Assembly (NCBI GenBank): GCA_000687975.1
Contig: JIAB01000001.1
Span: 1,116,001-1,180,000 of the forward strand
Source: Lachnospiraceae bacterium AC2031
GTDB lineage: Bacteria; Bacillota; Clostridia; Lachnospirales; Lachnospiraceae
Reading direction: 5' to 3'
Length of the DNA: 64,000 bases
Shown: positions 54,101 to 61,118 of the stretch, one piece after another
Position numbering within the stretch: position 1 is the first letter of the stretch
Layout: each line of letters opens with the position of its first letter
Position numbers and translations under genes: made by a program
The notes under the pieces: model-generated
Seen by the model: the letters and a program-made list of their open reading frames with translations, nothing else
What the model was told of the DNA's origin: nothing
Databases searched by the model: none

Positions 54101-55750
54101 GTTATCTGTATCAGTAACCTTAACAAGATCCTTGTTGTTAGCATCCTTCATAATCCACTCTTTCTTAGGGATTATGTTGTCAGTTACCTTAGATGTGATC
54201 CAAGGATTCTCAACCTCATGTGTAGTTGAATTAGTTACTGGATGAGAAGCTGCAGCAGTGTTAGTAAGTGTATCTGTCTCACTATTCTCATCTATTGTTC
54301 TCTTAACCTCACGAGGAATATATGCTGTATATTCCACAACAAGCTTTCCGCCCTGAGGAACTGTAAGACCAGTTACATTAAGTGTAGTCTTCTTTCCTTC
54401 TGCACCAGCATCAGTCACTACGGCTGCTGACGCATCAAGATATGTTGGCTCACCACTAACTGTTCCATCTGCTGCATAAGCAGTTATTTTAAATGCATAC
54501 TTATTACCTGCACCATCATCAATAGACTCAGGATCAAGGATCATGTGCTGCGAAGTCATCTCATCCTTGAAGCTGACATTTGATACTGGCATCAGATTAT
54601 CCTTAGCCTTAATTGTTACTGTGAATGTATTTCTTAATATTCCATCTTCGCCTCTTTTGGCATGAGTCTGATCCTTAGTAATAATAAGAGAAGTTCTGTT
54701 TATCTTATATGTATCTGTTCTATCTTTCCAAGGAACATCGATAGAATCCTGATCATCAGTATCAGACCATGACGCGCTTAAGTCGAAGTTAGTTGTAACG
54801 TCATCATAAAAACCTGGGAACGTTACATACATAACATCTCCATCAGCTGATGACTTGATATAATATGTTCCTATCTGAACATTTCTTGAATTATAAAGTG
54901 GGATCTGTGAATCTGCTGTTCCCTTATCTCCGATAGAGATATGATCTGGAAGAGCAAAGTAATACTTTAAGCCATCTGTTGTCGCAGTCATATTCTGTGA
55001 CATATCGCTGAGCTTCATATTGAAGGAAAGCTCCAATTCAAAGCTCTGTGTAGGCTCGATAGTATCCCCTGAAAGAATCTCTTTATTATCTACCGTGAGA
55101 ATATGAGTAGTAAGATATGGGCTGTAATCTGAATAGCCCGAAAGAATTGTTGGCTGATTAGCGCGGTAAAGATTTATAGGTGAAGCAGTAATAATGTATG
55201 GGCTGAACTCGTCAGACTCAAATACTACACCATCTTCGTCAGAATCCTTATTCTCAATAAATTCTGGTTCACCTTTTTCTGGAATATGAAGTACGTCATA
55301 GCTTGGATTAGAAAACTTGTCTTCAATATCAAGACTTCTATAGTCTTCTAGATCAATGCTTACTTCAACATCATCTGATGGTTCGAACTGCTTACCATCC
55401 GCATCAAAGAATGTAATATCCACTCCTAATGCGTCTCTTACAAGTTCAGTTCCATCCTCAGTCTGTCCTGCCACATCCTGTGCCATCTCGAGAGCTTTCT
55501 TGTCCTCGAGTTTTTCCACCTGGATATATGCCCCTTCTGGCAGTACATCATTAACATCCTTTACGGATACAGATATTCCTTCTACATCTGCAGAAAGACC
55601 TTTCTCCTCAGAATCCGTAGTTGTTGCATCGGTTGCACTTGCATGTTGTTCATCTCCTTCAGCACGAACTGGAAATGATATTCCACTCGTCTCTGAAAAA
55701 ACAAGAACCACGCAAATAAGAAATGCAATCAGTCTTCTGTGTTTTTTCAT
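48164..55750 (-). CDS. giant wall-anchored adhesin with Cna-B/SpaA and pilin-type isopeptide domains
   Basis: This 2,528-residue surface protein starts with a signal peptide (KKHRRLIAFLICVVLVFS). An N-terminal adhesive region with DUF11-like and Cna-like beta domains spans about 200-1450. A SpaA-type domain (FDIEKTDKATGDVIPGIEF) is near 1507, further beta modules near 1630-1870, three Spy0128/FctA-like domains start near 1895, 2043 and 2207, and a last SpaA domain (IKVKKTDKQGKGLAGAEF) is near 2337. A Pro/Thr/Lys stalk with a repeated QPSTEVEKPTEEK unit leads to GPSTGDN, a noncanonical sortase signal, then a hydrophobic helix and KKRKTK. Lys/Asn isopeptide bonds are expected. GGGGAGAG precedes the start. 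No sortase gene is in the window. Confidence 0.9.
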   Translation of the reverse strand: MKKHRRLIAFLICVVLVFSETSGISFPVRAEGDEQHASATDATTTDSEEKGLSADVEGISVSVKDVNDVLPEGAYIQVEKLEDKKALEMAQDVAGQTEDGTELVRDALGVDITFFDADGKQFEPSDDVEVSIDLEDYRSLDIEDKFSNPSYDVLHIPEKGEPEFIENKDSDEDGVVFESDEFSPYIITASPINLYRANQPTILSGYSDYSPYLTTHILTVDNKEILSGDTIEPTQSFELELSFNMKLSDMSQNMTATTDGLKYYFALPDHISIGDKGTADSQIPLYNSRNVQIGTYYIKSSADGDVMYVTFPGFYDDVTTNFDLSASWSDTDDQDSIDVPWKDRTDTYKINRTSLIITKDQTHAKRGEDGILRNTFTVTIKAKDNLMPVSNVSFKDEMTSQHMILDPESIDDGAGNKYAFKITAYAADGTVSGEPTYLDASAAVVTDAGAEGKKTTLNVTGLTVPQGGKLVVEYTAYIPREVKRTIDENSETDTLTNTAAASHPVTNSTTHEVENPWITSKVTDNIIPKKEWIMKDANNKDLVKVTDTDNTEYIVMDYDVEINPLREYTMGGALVRDVISNSFYSEDDIKYTNVTYDVNNLSTKGVKVTKTVKANTTTEKELNWVVLDTATYNNFLTKINVKDPLNALSRLQNNADLADVRTALQSAIAAAGYSFTGDYTDYIYTDAACHEFIWLLPEDDVVNGDTVVGTYKLHYYTVSGLGVGSFSNSASLRYREMDPVVFGAIGYPGDYGLTERKIDATKHNEGVYLGDDGNFYVDWTITVGVPANSRGWEDVMLIDEFPRYEVGTGDDKVVYSDWLKGLNAPDYDSLNSGVFKFSTESSRPEVQAIVNRAKVGLDNGYWNAYSETMTSTYANGYFVERPDEEWIDYLSQWGSTAFNASIVSRGTYYKGKNLAAGQFIVDTDGTDWVAKVKKGDTGTLNNYTIYLGDFPASTTNEGYEVKIKYTTQVNPLLVKRLPDILKDENKDVVTLTNVAHVYHSYVKRDGEGNILGRALMQGGTTEGWIGDLNASYWLGSGDAKDCIVKDKTSDYSDQTGAVGYKSYLNKNKDLDAQPFVYTIQDAMNVPGVLYKDINLKFPSDVNGGAAIITNGVVADAYKNYVTVNATANKDNSNTLTITFDNKDGKFQDSNGKVAQLELTYNADFKTNGVTTDVTLNNSVVLSVKIPSADGKSYTTKLIDQAEVEYTVDKALDKNLDTTSLPAESNNFTAKYYILVDPTTENAKELQNLPVGDVFTVRDTMGSSLDLILSSVKVSKIENGTATDITADCQRSYNAQTKVLDVKITKQSATAEYKIEYSVNVTHLSKDGETYLSNKAEILGTSVKKDELNERVSIMNSSESSDATTNMIRVQKYDMNDISATVNATFDIYKYDNGWKCLTSGPDRIFPDDYQISTTGGKVVITNKMYNNQPISIIEKDTWYKLVEVSTDPGYTVNNEPLYYYVSVDGQTHSNPPAGVTNYSIATLITGKTENEIEEDTLPTLLLGNKKAGFDIEKTDKATGDVIPGIEFTIYSDEQCTNALDTAVTDSTGIAEFAGITALNGNGDGDIYLKETGTTSQYLANNNIYKITFAGGNVTAAVNVNDANDTLKIDSTGILSKVNVENISKNNKLIVEKKVQSISSKYKNDEFEFIINLTDDAGNTLTGSYNSRKYYADGTADLTTTPIKSGDRIKLKSDDRIEIEGLPTGAGYTVSELTPRDYDASLTVTDKVGTDSKVSSANFTTGTIEEGSADYITFNNRRKTSIIVTKEAVKEDGTALNIPDGFTVTIRSENNQNGPIWAIAKYDKASGKFVSDYLADAGMVFTTSLEDGTPIDGGFRITGINTSRGLAVIESNADIDGYAYKLTNADSFNVNCNWSGESSDDRTVALKNTYYESYAEVNITANKTLVGRKMDAGEFNFALYTTRADGNYSNEIKTNVKNDTTGKIDFGRITYTLADLGGQDTADKYYMITEIAGTNPAIKYDSTTKVYVKVHLHKEQVNGVDTVVADEPVYSSTDMKDGSAGDGNKPSFLNTYNAWGNLDLKIGKTIKGKDASDGEFTFTLTEYTDDTFTTTRSDKPVPLSQKTSSAISKDGTGEITFGTLTFPILVEDDGRVVLNEGGTHYYIIEEVIPAGATKMTMSDGTTAWVKDGIGYDDTKYKIAIVANDDKQGNITPTVYKINDDGTTQLVTSNNFTKELAFTNSYEAAGDITFSGTKTVSAFDKMFNKPSLKAGMFNFTVTDTNNKVVATGSNDSDGKIVYTSITYGISDVGTHEYIITEDSDDPIAGMIYDTDPVKATVEVIDNGDGTISADVSYEKKGQTVAGADFINDASEIKVKKTDKQGKGLAGAEFDITTKDGKVVTSFTSNGELNHIYGLAVETDYVLVETKAPEGYKTAADVSFKLDKTGALFVDGAKVDQIIVEDEKMETSVPGKQPSTEVEKPTEEKNDGTEVKQPSTEVEKPTEEKKDGTDVKQPTAPEQPSTQETPETPNKPGTPNGPSTGDNLPLVCIVIIMFASLAGIVFVFAKKRKTK

Positions 55751-55917
55751 TTTTTCTCTCTCCCCATTTCCCTTTATTTAAATAAAGCATTATTGATTAT
55801 ACTTCGTTACTTATTAAAAATACTTAATTAAATATTAATTATTCGCCTTTTTTGACCGATTTTTGCTATATTTTGCCTATTTTTTGTCATCTATGTCAAT
55901 GATAGGTTGTTTGGGGC
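55751..55917 (-). promoter_or_regulatory. adhesin promoter and leader region
   Basis: A consensus TATAAT lies on the minus strand at 55801-55796, about 45 nt before the adhesin ATG. The -35 region is very AT-rich without a clear TTGACA. No gene is seen in the remainder. Confidence 0.4.
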
Positions 55918-55953
55918 AAAAAAAGATAGCGCTGGACCTAATCCACCGCTATC
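55918..55953 (-). terminator. intrinsic terminator of the deacetylase gene
   Basis: GATAGCG(C/G)TGGA pairs with TCCAGCGCTATC; TTTTTTT follows on the minus strand. It lies 92 nt after the deacetylase stop. The sequence between (55954-56045) shows no gene. Confidence 0.85.
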
Positions 55954-56045
55954 CAAAATACAACTTATAAAATTAATGACACTCTTTATGTCGTAAACAG
56001 TATAAAAAAAGTCGTGAGTTGCAATACACTGTTGTAAACTGCAAA

Positions 56046-56747
56046 CTAAAGCTTTATAAATTCCGGTTCAACAAACTCAACACCGTTTTTCTGTAATTCC
56101 TCAATAAAGAGTTTGTAGTATTCTGGTACTAACTCCTCTGTCTCGTCATGTGCATGAAGGAGAACCATTTGCCATGAGCCATCTACAAGCATTCCATCCC
56201 CTGTCTCAGGATCTATGTGATAGATTCTCTTTATAACATCCTCCTTAGTAAATCCTGTGTCCTTACGGATGTTCCACTCCATAAGATCAAAGGTCCATAC
56301 AGTATCTATCTCCTTATCGAAGCCTGCAGCTTTCCAGAAGTCAAATGTGATCTTAGTATCATCTACTTTATCGAAGCCTGCTTCCTTCAGATACGTCTGG
56401 AGTGCTTCCTTGTTGTCTCCACCCTTATCTCCATATGGAAATCTGAATGGTCTATATTTTCTTTCTACTCCAGCAGCCGCATAAAGCCTATCCAGCACAG
56501 CTTCATTTTTCTCTATCTCTTCTACACATTCTTCGAAAGTAAGCTCAGAAAAATGCGGATGTGAATAGCTGTGATTACCAACTATGATCCCACTCTTTAA
56601 TGCATGCACTGCAAAGTCAAAATATCTCTCCACATTTTCACCCCATGCAAACATTATGGCAGGAATCCTTTTCTCCACCAGATAGTCTACAACAGCAGGT
56701 GTATTCTGTGATGCTATATCATCTATTGTAAGTAACGCTTTAATCAT
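56046..56747 (-). CDS. polysaccharide deacetylase (NodB-type)
   Basis: This 233-residue enzyme has no signal peptide. The NodB motifs are complete: LLTIDDIAS (catalytic and metal Asp), NHSYSHPHF (two metal His), RPFRFPYGDKGG (Arg), a DLMEW motif, and VLLHAHDE (catalytic His). Substrates in this family are acetylated glycans such as chitin, peptidoglycan or acetyl-xylan; a cytoplasmic form next to a xylosidase suggests deacetylation of imported oligosaccharides. ATG 56747 has a perfect GGAGG 6 nt upstream; the frame is open to 56783. It is divergent from the GH39 gene. Confidence 0.85.
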   Translation of the reverse strand: MIKALLTIDDIASQNTPAVVDYLVEKRIPAIMFAWGENVERYFDFAVHALKSGIIVGNHSYSHPHFSELTFEECVEEIEKNEAVLDRLYAAAGVERKYRPFRFPYGDKGGDNKEALQTYLKEAGFDKVDDTKITFDFWKAAGFDKEIDTVWTFDLMEWNIRKDTGFTKEDVIKRIYHIDPETGDGMLVDGSWQMVLLHAHDETEELVPEYYKLFIEELQKNGVEFVEPEFIKL

Positions 56748-56891
56748 ATTAACCTCCACAATTTCGCGTATATAAACGCACATTTATACCTAATAATATA
56801 TCGCTTATTTATATTCTGTTCAATAGATTTATTGCTATATTCCCCATAAAGATAATTCAAGAAAAAAGTAAGTTTTAGCTGTATTTTATAG

Positions 56892-56920
56892 TGTACAAAA
56901 AATGGACAATCTGTTATAGA
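56892..56920 (+). promoter_or_regulatory. promoter of the GH39 gene
   Basis: TGTACA (56892-56897) and TATAGA (56915-56920) are separated by 17 bp, 40 nt before the start codon. Confidence 0.4.
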
Positions 56921-56960
56921 ATAGAAAGGTATTTACATGATTTTTACGTGGAGGTTAATT

Positions 56961-58457
56961 ATGAACAAAAGTATTACAGTTGACAGCGAAAATCGCGTAG
57001 ACTTTCGTAACAACGTAGACTATTGCGTAGGAACAGGAAGATGGGGACTTGCTCTTACAGAAGAATATCTTAAAGAACTTGAATTCGTTCAAAATGAGAT
57101 TGGCTTTAAGTTCATTCGTGGTCATGGTATCTTTCATGACGACCTTTCTATCTATCATGAGTATGAAGAGGATGGAGAGACAAAGCTGGAATATAACTAT
57201 ACCTATCTCTTTAGAATAATTGATAGATTTATGGAGATAGGAATCAGACCTTATCTGGAGCTCAGTTTTATGCCATCTCAGCTGGCTAAGGGTACACAGA
57301 CACTCTTCCACTGGAAGGCCAACACCACTCCTCCAAAGGAATATAGACTTTGGAATAAAATGGTAGTTGATCTCCTAAAGAATCTCCGCGCCCGCTATGG
57401 GGAAGAGGTTCTTGAATGGCCAATCGAAGTATGGAATGAACCTAACCTTCCTGGCTTCTGGTTCAAGGGTGATATGGATGAATACTTCAAACTCTTCAAA
57501 GAAACCTACGAAGCTATCAAGGCCTATGACAGTCGTTTTAAAGTTGGCGGCCCTGCTATCTGCGGAGTTATGGAAGAGGACTGGACTCGCGAGTTCCTGA
57601 CCTTCTGCAGAAGATTCAATCTTAAGCCAGACAATATAACAAGACATCATTACACAGTAGAGTTCCCTGAGGCAATCGGTCACTACGACTATTCAAAGCT
57701 GGAAGACTCTGATATGAGAATCGCCAATCTTCAGGCAACCAGAGATCTGGTAGATACATTTGACGAGTATAAAGGAACACCGATACATATAACTGAGTTC
57801 AGTACTTCATATACACCAAGGGGCGTTATTCATGACACAAACCTTAACGCTGCATTCCTTGCTCACCAGCTGTCACACCTTGGAGATATGAATGAGCTTT
57901 ATTCTTACTGGACCTTCGGTGATGTATTCGAGGAGAAGGGCGTTCCAAACTCACTCTTCCACGGTGGATTCGGTATGGTAGCTGCAGGAAATATTCCTAA
58001 GCCAACCTTCTGGATATTCTCCTTCTATAAGCACTTAAAGGAGTTCAGTGAGACCTGTGTACTTAGAGATGAAAATGCAATCATCGTTAAATCAAAAGAA
58101 GGCTATGCTGGAATTCTCTGGGATAAAGACGATGAAGATCTGGATATAGAGATCACTCTTCCTATAGAAAATGATGAATACACAATAATCAGAAAGACTG
58201 TTGATGAGGAATGCTGTAATCCACTTAAACTGTGGCACGATATCGGCGAGCCTGCATACCCAACAAAGGAGCAGACAGAGCTTATTAAATCCTGTGCATT
58301 CCCTCTTATCACAAGCGACGTGTTAAAGGTCGAAGATGAGAAAACTGTTGTAAAATCCACTGTCCATAAACATGGTATAGAATACTTCGAGATCAAGAAG
58401 CGCACCTTTACACCAGACCGTGGCTACAACTACGAAAAGGTTATATCAACCCACTAA
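56961..58457 (+). CDS. xynB: GH39 family beta-xylosidase
   Basis: This 498-residue cytosolic glycoside hydrolase matches GH39 in length and motifs. The acid/base is E160 in EVWNEPNLPGFW, and the nucleophile is E279 in HITEFSTSYTPRG. The TIM barrel begins near FRNNVDYCVGTGRWG with FIRGHGIFHDD, and a beta-sandwich follows after about 370. It should release xylose from xylo-oligosaccharides taken into the cell. ATG 56961 has GTGGAGG about 7 nt upstream; the frame is open to 56937. The neighbouring divergent deacetylase may act on the same hemicellulose pieces. Two AATGAGTC stem-loops follow. Confidence 0.9.
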   Translation: MNKSITVDSENRVDFRNNVDYCVGTGRWGLALTEEYLKELEFVQNEIGFKFIRGHGIFHDDLSIYHEYEEDGETKLEYNYTYLFRIIDRFMEIGIRPYLELSFMPSQLAKGTQTLFHWKANTTPPKEYRLWNKMVVDLLKNLRARYGEEVLEWPIEVWNEPNLPGFWFKGDMDEYFKLFKETYEAIKAYDSRFKVGGPAICGVMEEDWTREFLTFCRRFNLKPDNITRHHYTVEFPEAIGHYDYSKLEDSDMRIANLQATRDLVDTFDEYKGTPIHITEFSTSYTPRGVIHDTNLNAAFLAHQLSHLGDMNELYSYWTFGDVFEEKGVPNSLFHGGFGMVAAGNIPKPTFWIFSFYKHLKEFSETCVLRDENAIIVKSKEGYAGILWDKDDEDLDIEITLPIENDEYTIIRKTVDEECCNPLKLWHDIGEPAYPTKEQTELIKSCAFPLITSDVLKVEDEKTVVKSTVHKHGIEYFEIKKRTFTPDRGYNYEKVISTH

Positions 58458-58462
58458 CCTAA

Positions 58463-58499
58463 AATGAGTCAATTCGGCTCAAAGCCGAATTGACTCATT
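58463..58499. terminator. AATGAGTC stem-loop repeat, copy 3, acting as terminator
   Basis: AATGAGTCAATTCGGC pairs perfectly with GCCGAATTGACTCATT (16 bp, 5-nt loop), followed by TTTTT. It ends the GH39 transcript and can be read from the other side as well. Confidence 0.85.
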
Positions 58500-58536
58500 T
58501 TTGAGTTGCTTTGGCTCAAAGCCCAATTGACTCATT
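58500..58536. repeat. AATGAGTC stem-loop repeat, copy 4 (degenerate)
   Basis: TTTGAGTTG..TTGGGC-type arms pair imperfectly with GCCCAATTGACTCATT. It abuts copy 3 and ends 2 nt before the YbaK gene stop. Confidence 0.65.
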
Positions 58537-58538
58537 CT

Positions 58539-59009
58539 CTATTCAACGATAAGGTCGGCGTATTTACTGCCCACAACACTTACAAGATCTTTCGGAGATA
58601 GTTCAACCTGATAGCCCACCTTTCCGGCGCTTACATACATTTTTTCAAAGCCTTCAGCAGTCGCATGAATGAACGTTGGAAATCTCTTCTTCATACCAAC
58701 CGGTGAACAGCCACCATGTACATATCCAGTAAGTGGAAGCAGTTCCTTCTGCTTGATCATGCTCACAGCCTTCTCTCCAGCAGCCTTGGCCGCCTTCTTA
58801 AGATCCAGCTCTGCATTAACAGGAATTACAAACACATAATACTGTCCCGACTTCGCCTGAGTTACCAGCGTCTTAAAAACCTTATCTGGATTCTCTCCAA
58901 GTATCCCAGCTATCTCTTCACCTGTCATGGTAGCATCAGGTTCATACTCATGACTGTTATACTTAATCTTCTTGCTGTCCAGAACACGCATTACATTGGT
59001 CTTTTCCAT
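58539..59009 (-). CDS. ybaK: Cys-tRNA(Pro)/aminoacyl-tRNA deacylase YbaK
   Basis: This 156-residue protein clears mischarged Cys from tRNA-Pro. It has the conserved VFKTLVTQ, VFVIPVNAELDLKKAAKAAG and GYVHGGCSPVGMKK motifs, which place it in the YbaK/EbsC group. ATG 59009 has AAAGG 9 nt upstream; an ATG three codons earlier is too close to that site. It is the last gene of a minus-strand run from the aldo/keto reductase. Confidence 0.9.
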   Translation of the reverse strand: MEKTNVMRVLDSKKIKYNSHEYEPDATMTGEEIAGILGENPDKVFKTLVTQAKSGQYYVFVIPVNAELDLKKAAKAAGEKAVSMIKQKELLPLTGYVHGGCSPVGMKKRFPTFIHATAEGFEKMYVSAGKVGYQVELSPKDLVSVVGSKYADLIVE

Positions 59010-59038
59010 CTTTATCATCCTTTATCTTAATTAATCCT

Positions 59039-60184
59039 CTATCTATATTCTGCAAGACATCTGCCACACGGATCATAGCCCTGCTTTTTAAGCTCTGTTA
59101 TCGAACTCTCACACTCTTTCTTATTATGCTCCGCCATATCATCAACACTGCTGCAAGTAGGCAAATGAATCTTCTTGGAGTTAGTATTCAGAATATAACT
59201 ACGAACCTCATCCTCACCACTAAGCTTCGTCTCAGTTTCTGTTCTACTCTCAGTGGTTGTCTCAGTCACCTTCTCTGTAGCACCTTCAACCTGAATATCA
59301 TCAGCCTGCTTTGCATCATCTTCTGTCTTTTCTGATACCTTACTATCGCCAGTAGCATAATCAATATCTATCCCCGGCTGCACATTGTAGCAGAAAACAT
59401 TATAGCAGATTCCTTCGCCCTCGTCCTCAACAGACCAGGCCTCCATCTGCACCCCCGTAGCAACCAGATTATCCCCCTCGAAAACAGGAGTCACGCGATA
59501 AAGCACATGGTTATCAGTACTTCGTACATAGTCCAAAACCTTAAGTTCGAAAATCTGCATAGTCTCCTGATTCAGATATCTTGTACCCGTGATCAGATTC
59601 TTCTTGTTTGCATTTTCTCCAGCAAGACTAAATGCGATCAGATGCGACCTATTGTATAAGTAATTATCCTCAATCAGTTCAGGATACTTCACCAGATGCC
59701 AGCCAGTAGGTTTTACTTCACCTATCTCGCCCCGCTCCTCCGTCGGCATTATCTCCTTGCATATGTTTGCATACGCAACTCCGCACCTACCCAATGAATC
59801 AAGCTCGCTATACTCTTCAAAGGCTTCAGTATTCTTCTTCTCATCATCAGTAAAATTCGGAGAATTCCCCTCTAGCTGTACAAAGGCCTCTCCATCATAT
59901 GGAGGATACTCAACCGCACCTCTAGCGGTCTCTGATTCATTTTTATCCGAATCAGTTAAAGTGCTTTCGTCTACGGTTTTCGCTTCAGTCTTTTCTTCTT
60001 TCGCTTCAGTTGTAATTTCATCCACAACCTGGAGCGTTGTCTTCTCTTCACTGACAGCCTCAGTCGTAGTCTGATACTCAGTGGTCGAATTATACGAAGA
60101 GTCATTAAAAGAACAGCCACAAAACACAACACACATGGCTACCAACATAACCAGTATTCGTGATTTCACAGCTGTTCTTCTCAT
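59039..60184 (-). CDS. lipoprotein DNA/RNA non-specific nuclease with C-terminal Cys motif
   Basis: This 381-residue protein has a lipoprotein signal with FCGC near residues 21-24, a Thr/Glu-rich spacer to about 100, a nuclease domain, a second Thr/Glu-rich linker (about 280-320) and a small C-terminal domain. The nuclease motif is NRSHLIAFSLAGENANKKNLITGTRYLNQETM, as in EndA/NucA-type enzymes, with the catalytic His in SHLI. The C-terminal part (KIHLPTCSSVDDMAEHNKKEC...CGRCLAEY) resembles the Ada-like metal-binding unit often added to surface nucleases. It may feed on or take up DNA. GAGGA overlaps the AKR stop. Confidence 0.85.
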   Translation of the reverse strand: MRRTAVKSRILVMLVAMCVVFCGCSFNDSSYNSTTEYQTTTEAVSEEKTTLQVVDEITTEAKEEKTEAKTVDESTLTDSDKNESETARGAVEYPPYDGEAFVQLEGNSPNFTDDEKKNTEAFEEYSELDSLGRCGVAYANICKEIMPTEERGEIGEVKPTGWHLVKYPELIEDNYLYNRSHLIAFSLAGENANKKNLITGTRYLNQETMQIFELKVLDYVRSTDNHVLYRVTPVFEGDNLVATGVQMEAWSVEDEGEGICYNVFCYNVQPGIDIDYATGDSKVSEKTEDDAKQADDIQVEGATEKVTETTTESRTETETKLSGEDEVRSYILNTNSKKIHLPTCSSVDDMAEHNKKECESSITELKKQGYDPCGRCLAEYR

Positions 60185-60194
60185 TTATTCATCC

Positions 60195-61031
60195 TCAGTC
60201 TTCAAAAATATCCGGATGTTCCTCTGACCATCCAGTCTCTGGAATACAGGAAAGAAATGATATCTCGTCCGGTGTAAGTTCGAAGTCAAACACATCCATG
60301 TTCTGGATCATTCGCTCTTTACTAGACGCCTTAGGAATCACCGGTATCTCTCTCTGAATCAAGAATCTTATAAGCACCTGAGCAGGAGATTTTCCATACT
60401 TCTCTGCCAAAGATTTTATACGAGAATCACTAAGTAATCTGGCTCTTCCCAGTGGACTCCAGGCCTGAGCAACTATGCCCTCACTCTTTAAATAGTTAAC
60501 AGCATATTCCTGCATATATCCAACATGAAGCTCCAACTGATCAACCATTGGCTTAATTCGTGCAGCCTCGATCAGTGGGCGTAAATGATGTGGCAGGAAG
60601 TTAGATACACCGATGGCCTTGATCCTACCTTCATCATAAAGGTCTTCCATAACCTTCCAGCCAGCAATAACCTTTTCAAGCCACTTTTCATCATACTGAC
60701 TTGCCTTAGGCCAGTGGATCAAATACATATCAAGATAGTCTGTACCAAGACTCTTACATGAAGCCTCAAAAGCCTCCCTTGTCTCTTCTGTTCCCAGCAT
60801 CGTTGGCCATACCTTACTACATATAAAGATATCCTCTCTCGGTATACCAGCATCCTTTATAGCCTCACCGATTGCATCCTCATTTAGATACATCTTTGCA
60901 GTATCTATATATCTATAGCCAGCCTCCAGAGCTTCCAGAATAACATGCTTGCCGCCCTTCTCCGTCGACATATAAGTGCCATAACCAACCATAGGTATCT
61001 TAACACCGTTGCTTAAAATCATTTCCTGCAT
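60195..61031 (-). CDS. aldo/keto reductase
   Basis: This 278-residue NADPH-dependent oxidoreductase has the catalytic set: Asp and Tyr in RYIDTAKMYLNE, Lys in ICSKVWPT, and His in YLIHWPK. The cofactor-binding part shows GVSNFLPHHLR and IPKASSKERMIQN. Substrate unknown. ATG 61031 has AAGGGGG 6 nt upstream; the frame is open to 61052. An extended -10 promoter is at 61080. Confidence 0.9.
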   Translation of the reverse strand: MQEMILSNGVKIPMVGYGTYMSTEKGGKHVILEALEAGYRYIDTAKMYLNEDAIGEAIKDAGIPREDIFICSKVWPTMLGTEETREAFEASCKSLGTDYLDMYLIHWPKASQYDEKWLEKVIAGWKVMEDLYDEGRIKAIGVSNFLPHHLRPLIEAARIKPMVDQLELHVGYMQEYAVNYLKSEGIVAQAWSPLGRARLLSDSRIKSLAEKYGKSPAQVLIRFLIQREIPVIPKASSKERMIQNMDVFDFELTPDEISFLSCIPETGWSEEHPDIFED

Positions 61032-61079
61032 ATAATACCCCCTTACAACCACTAAACCTTCAGTACATCATGTAAGAAT

Positions 61080-61088
61080 ATTATAACA
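61080..61088 (-). promoter_or_regulatory. extended -10 promoter of the reductase gene
   Basis: TGTTATAAT on the minus strand lies about 49 nt before the reductase start. The -35 is not recognisable. A GCCG/CGGC stem just upstream may end the anti-sigma transcript. Confidence 0.4.
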
Positions 61089-61118
61089 CACGCCGACGGA
61101 TAACGGCATCATAAAGAA

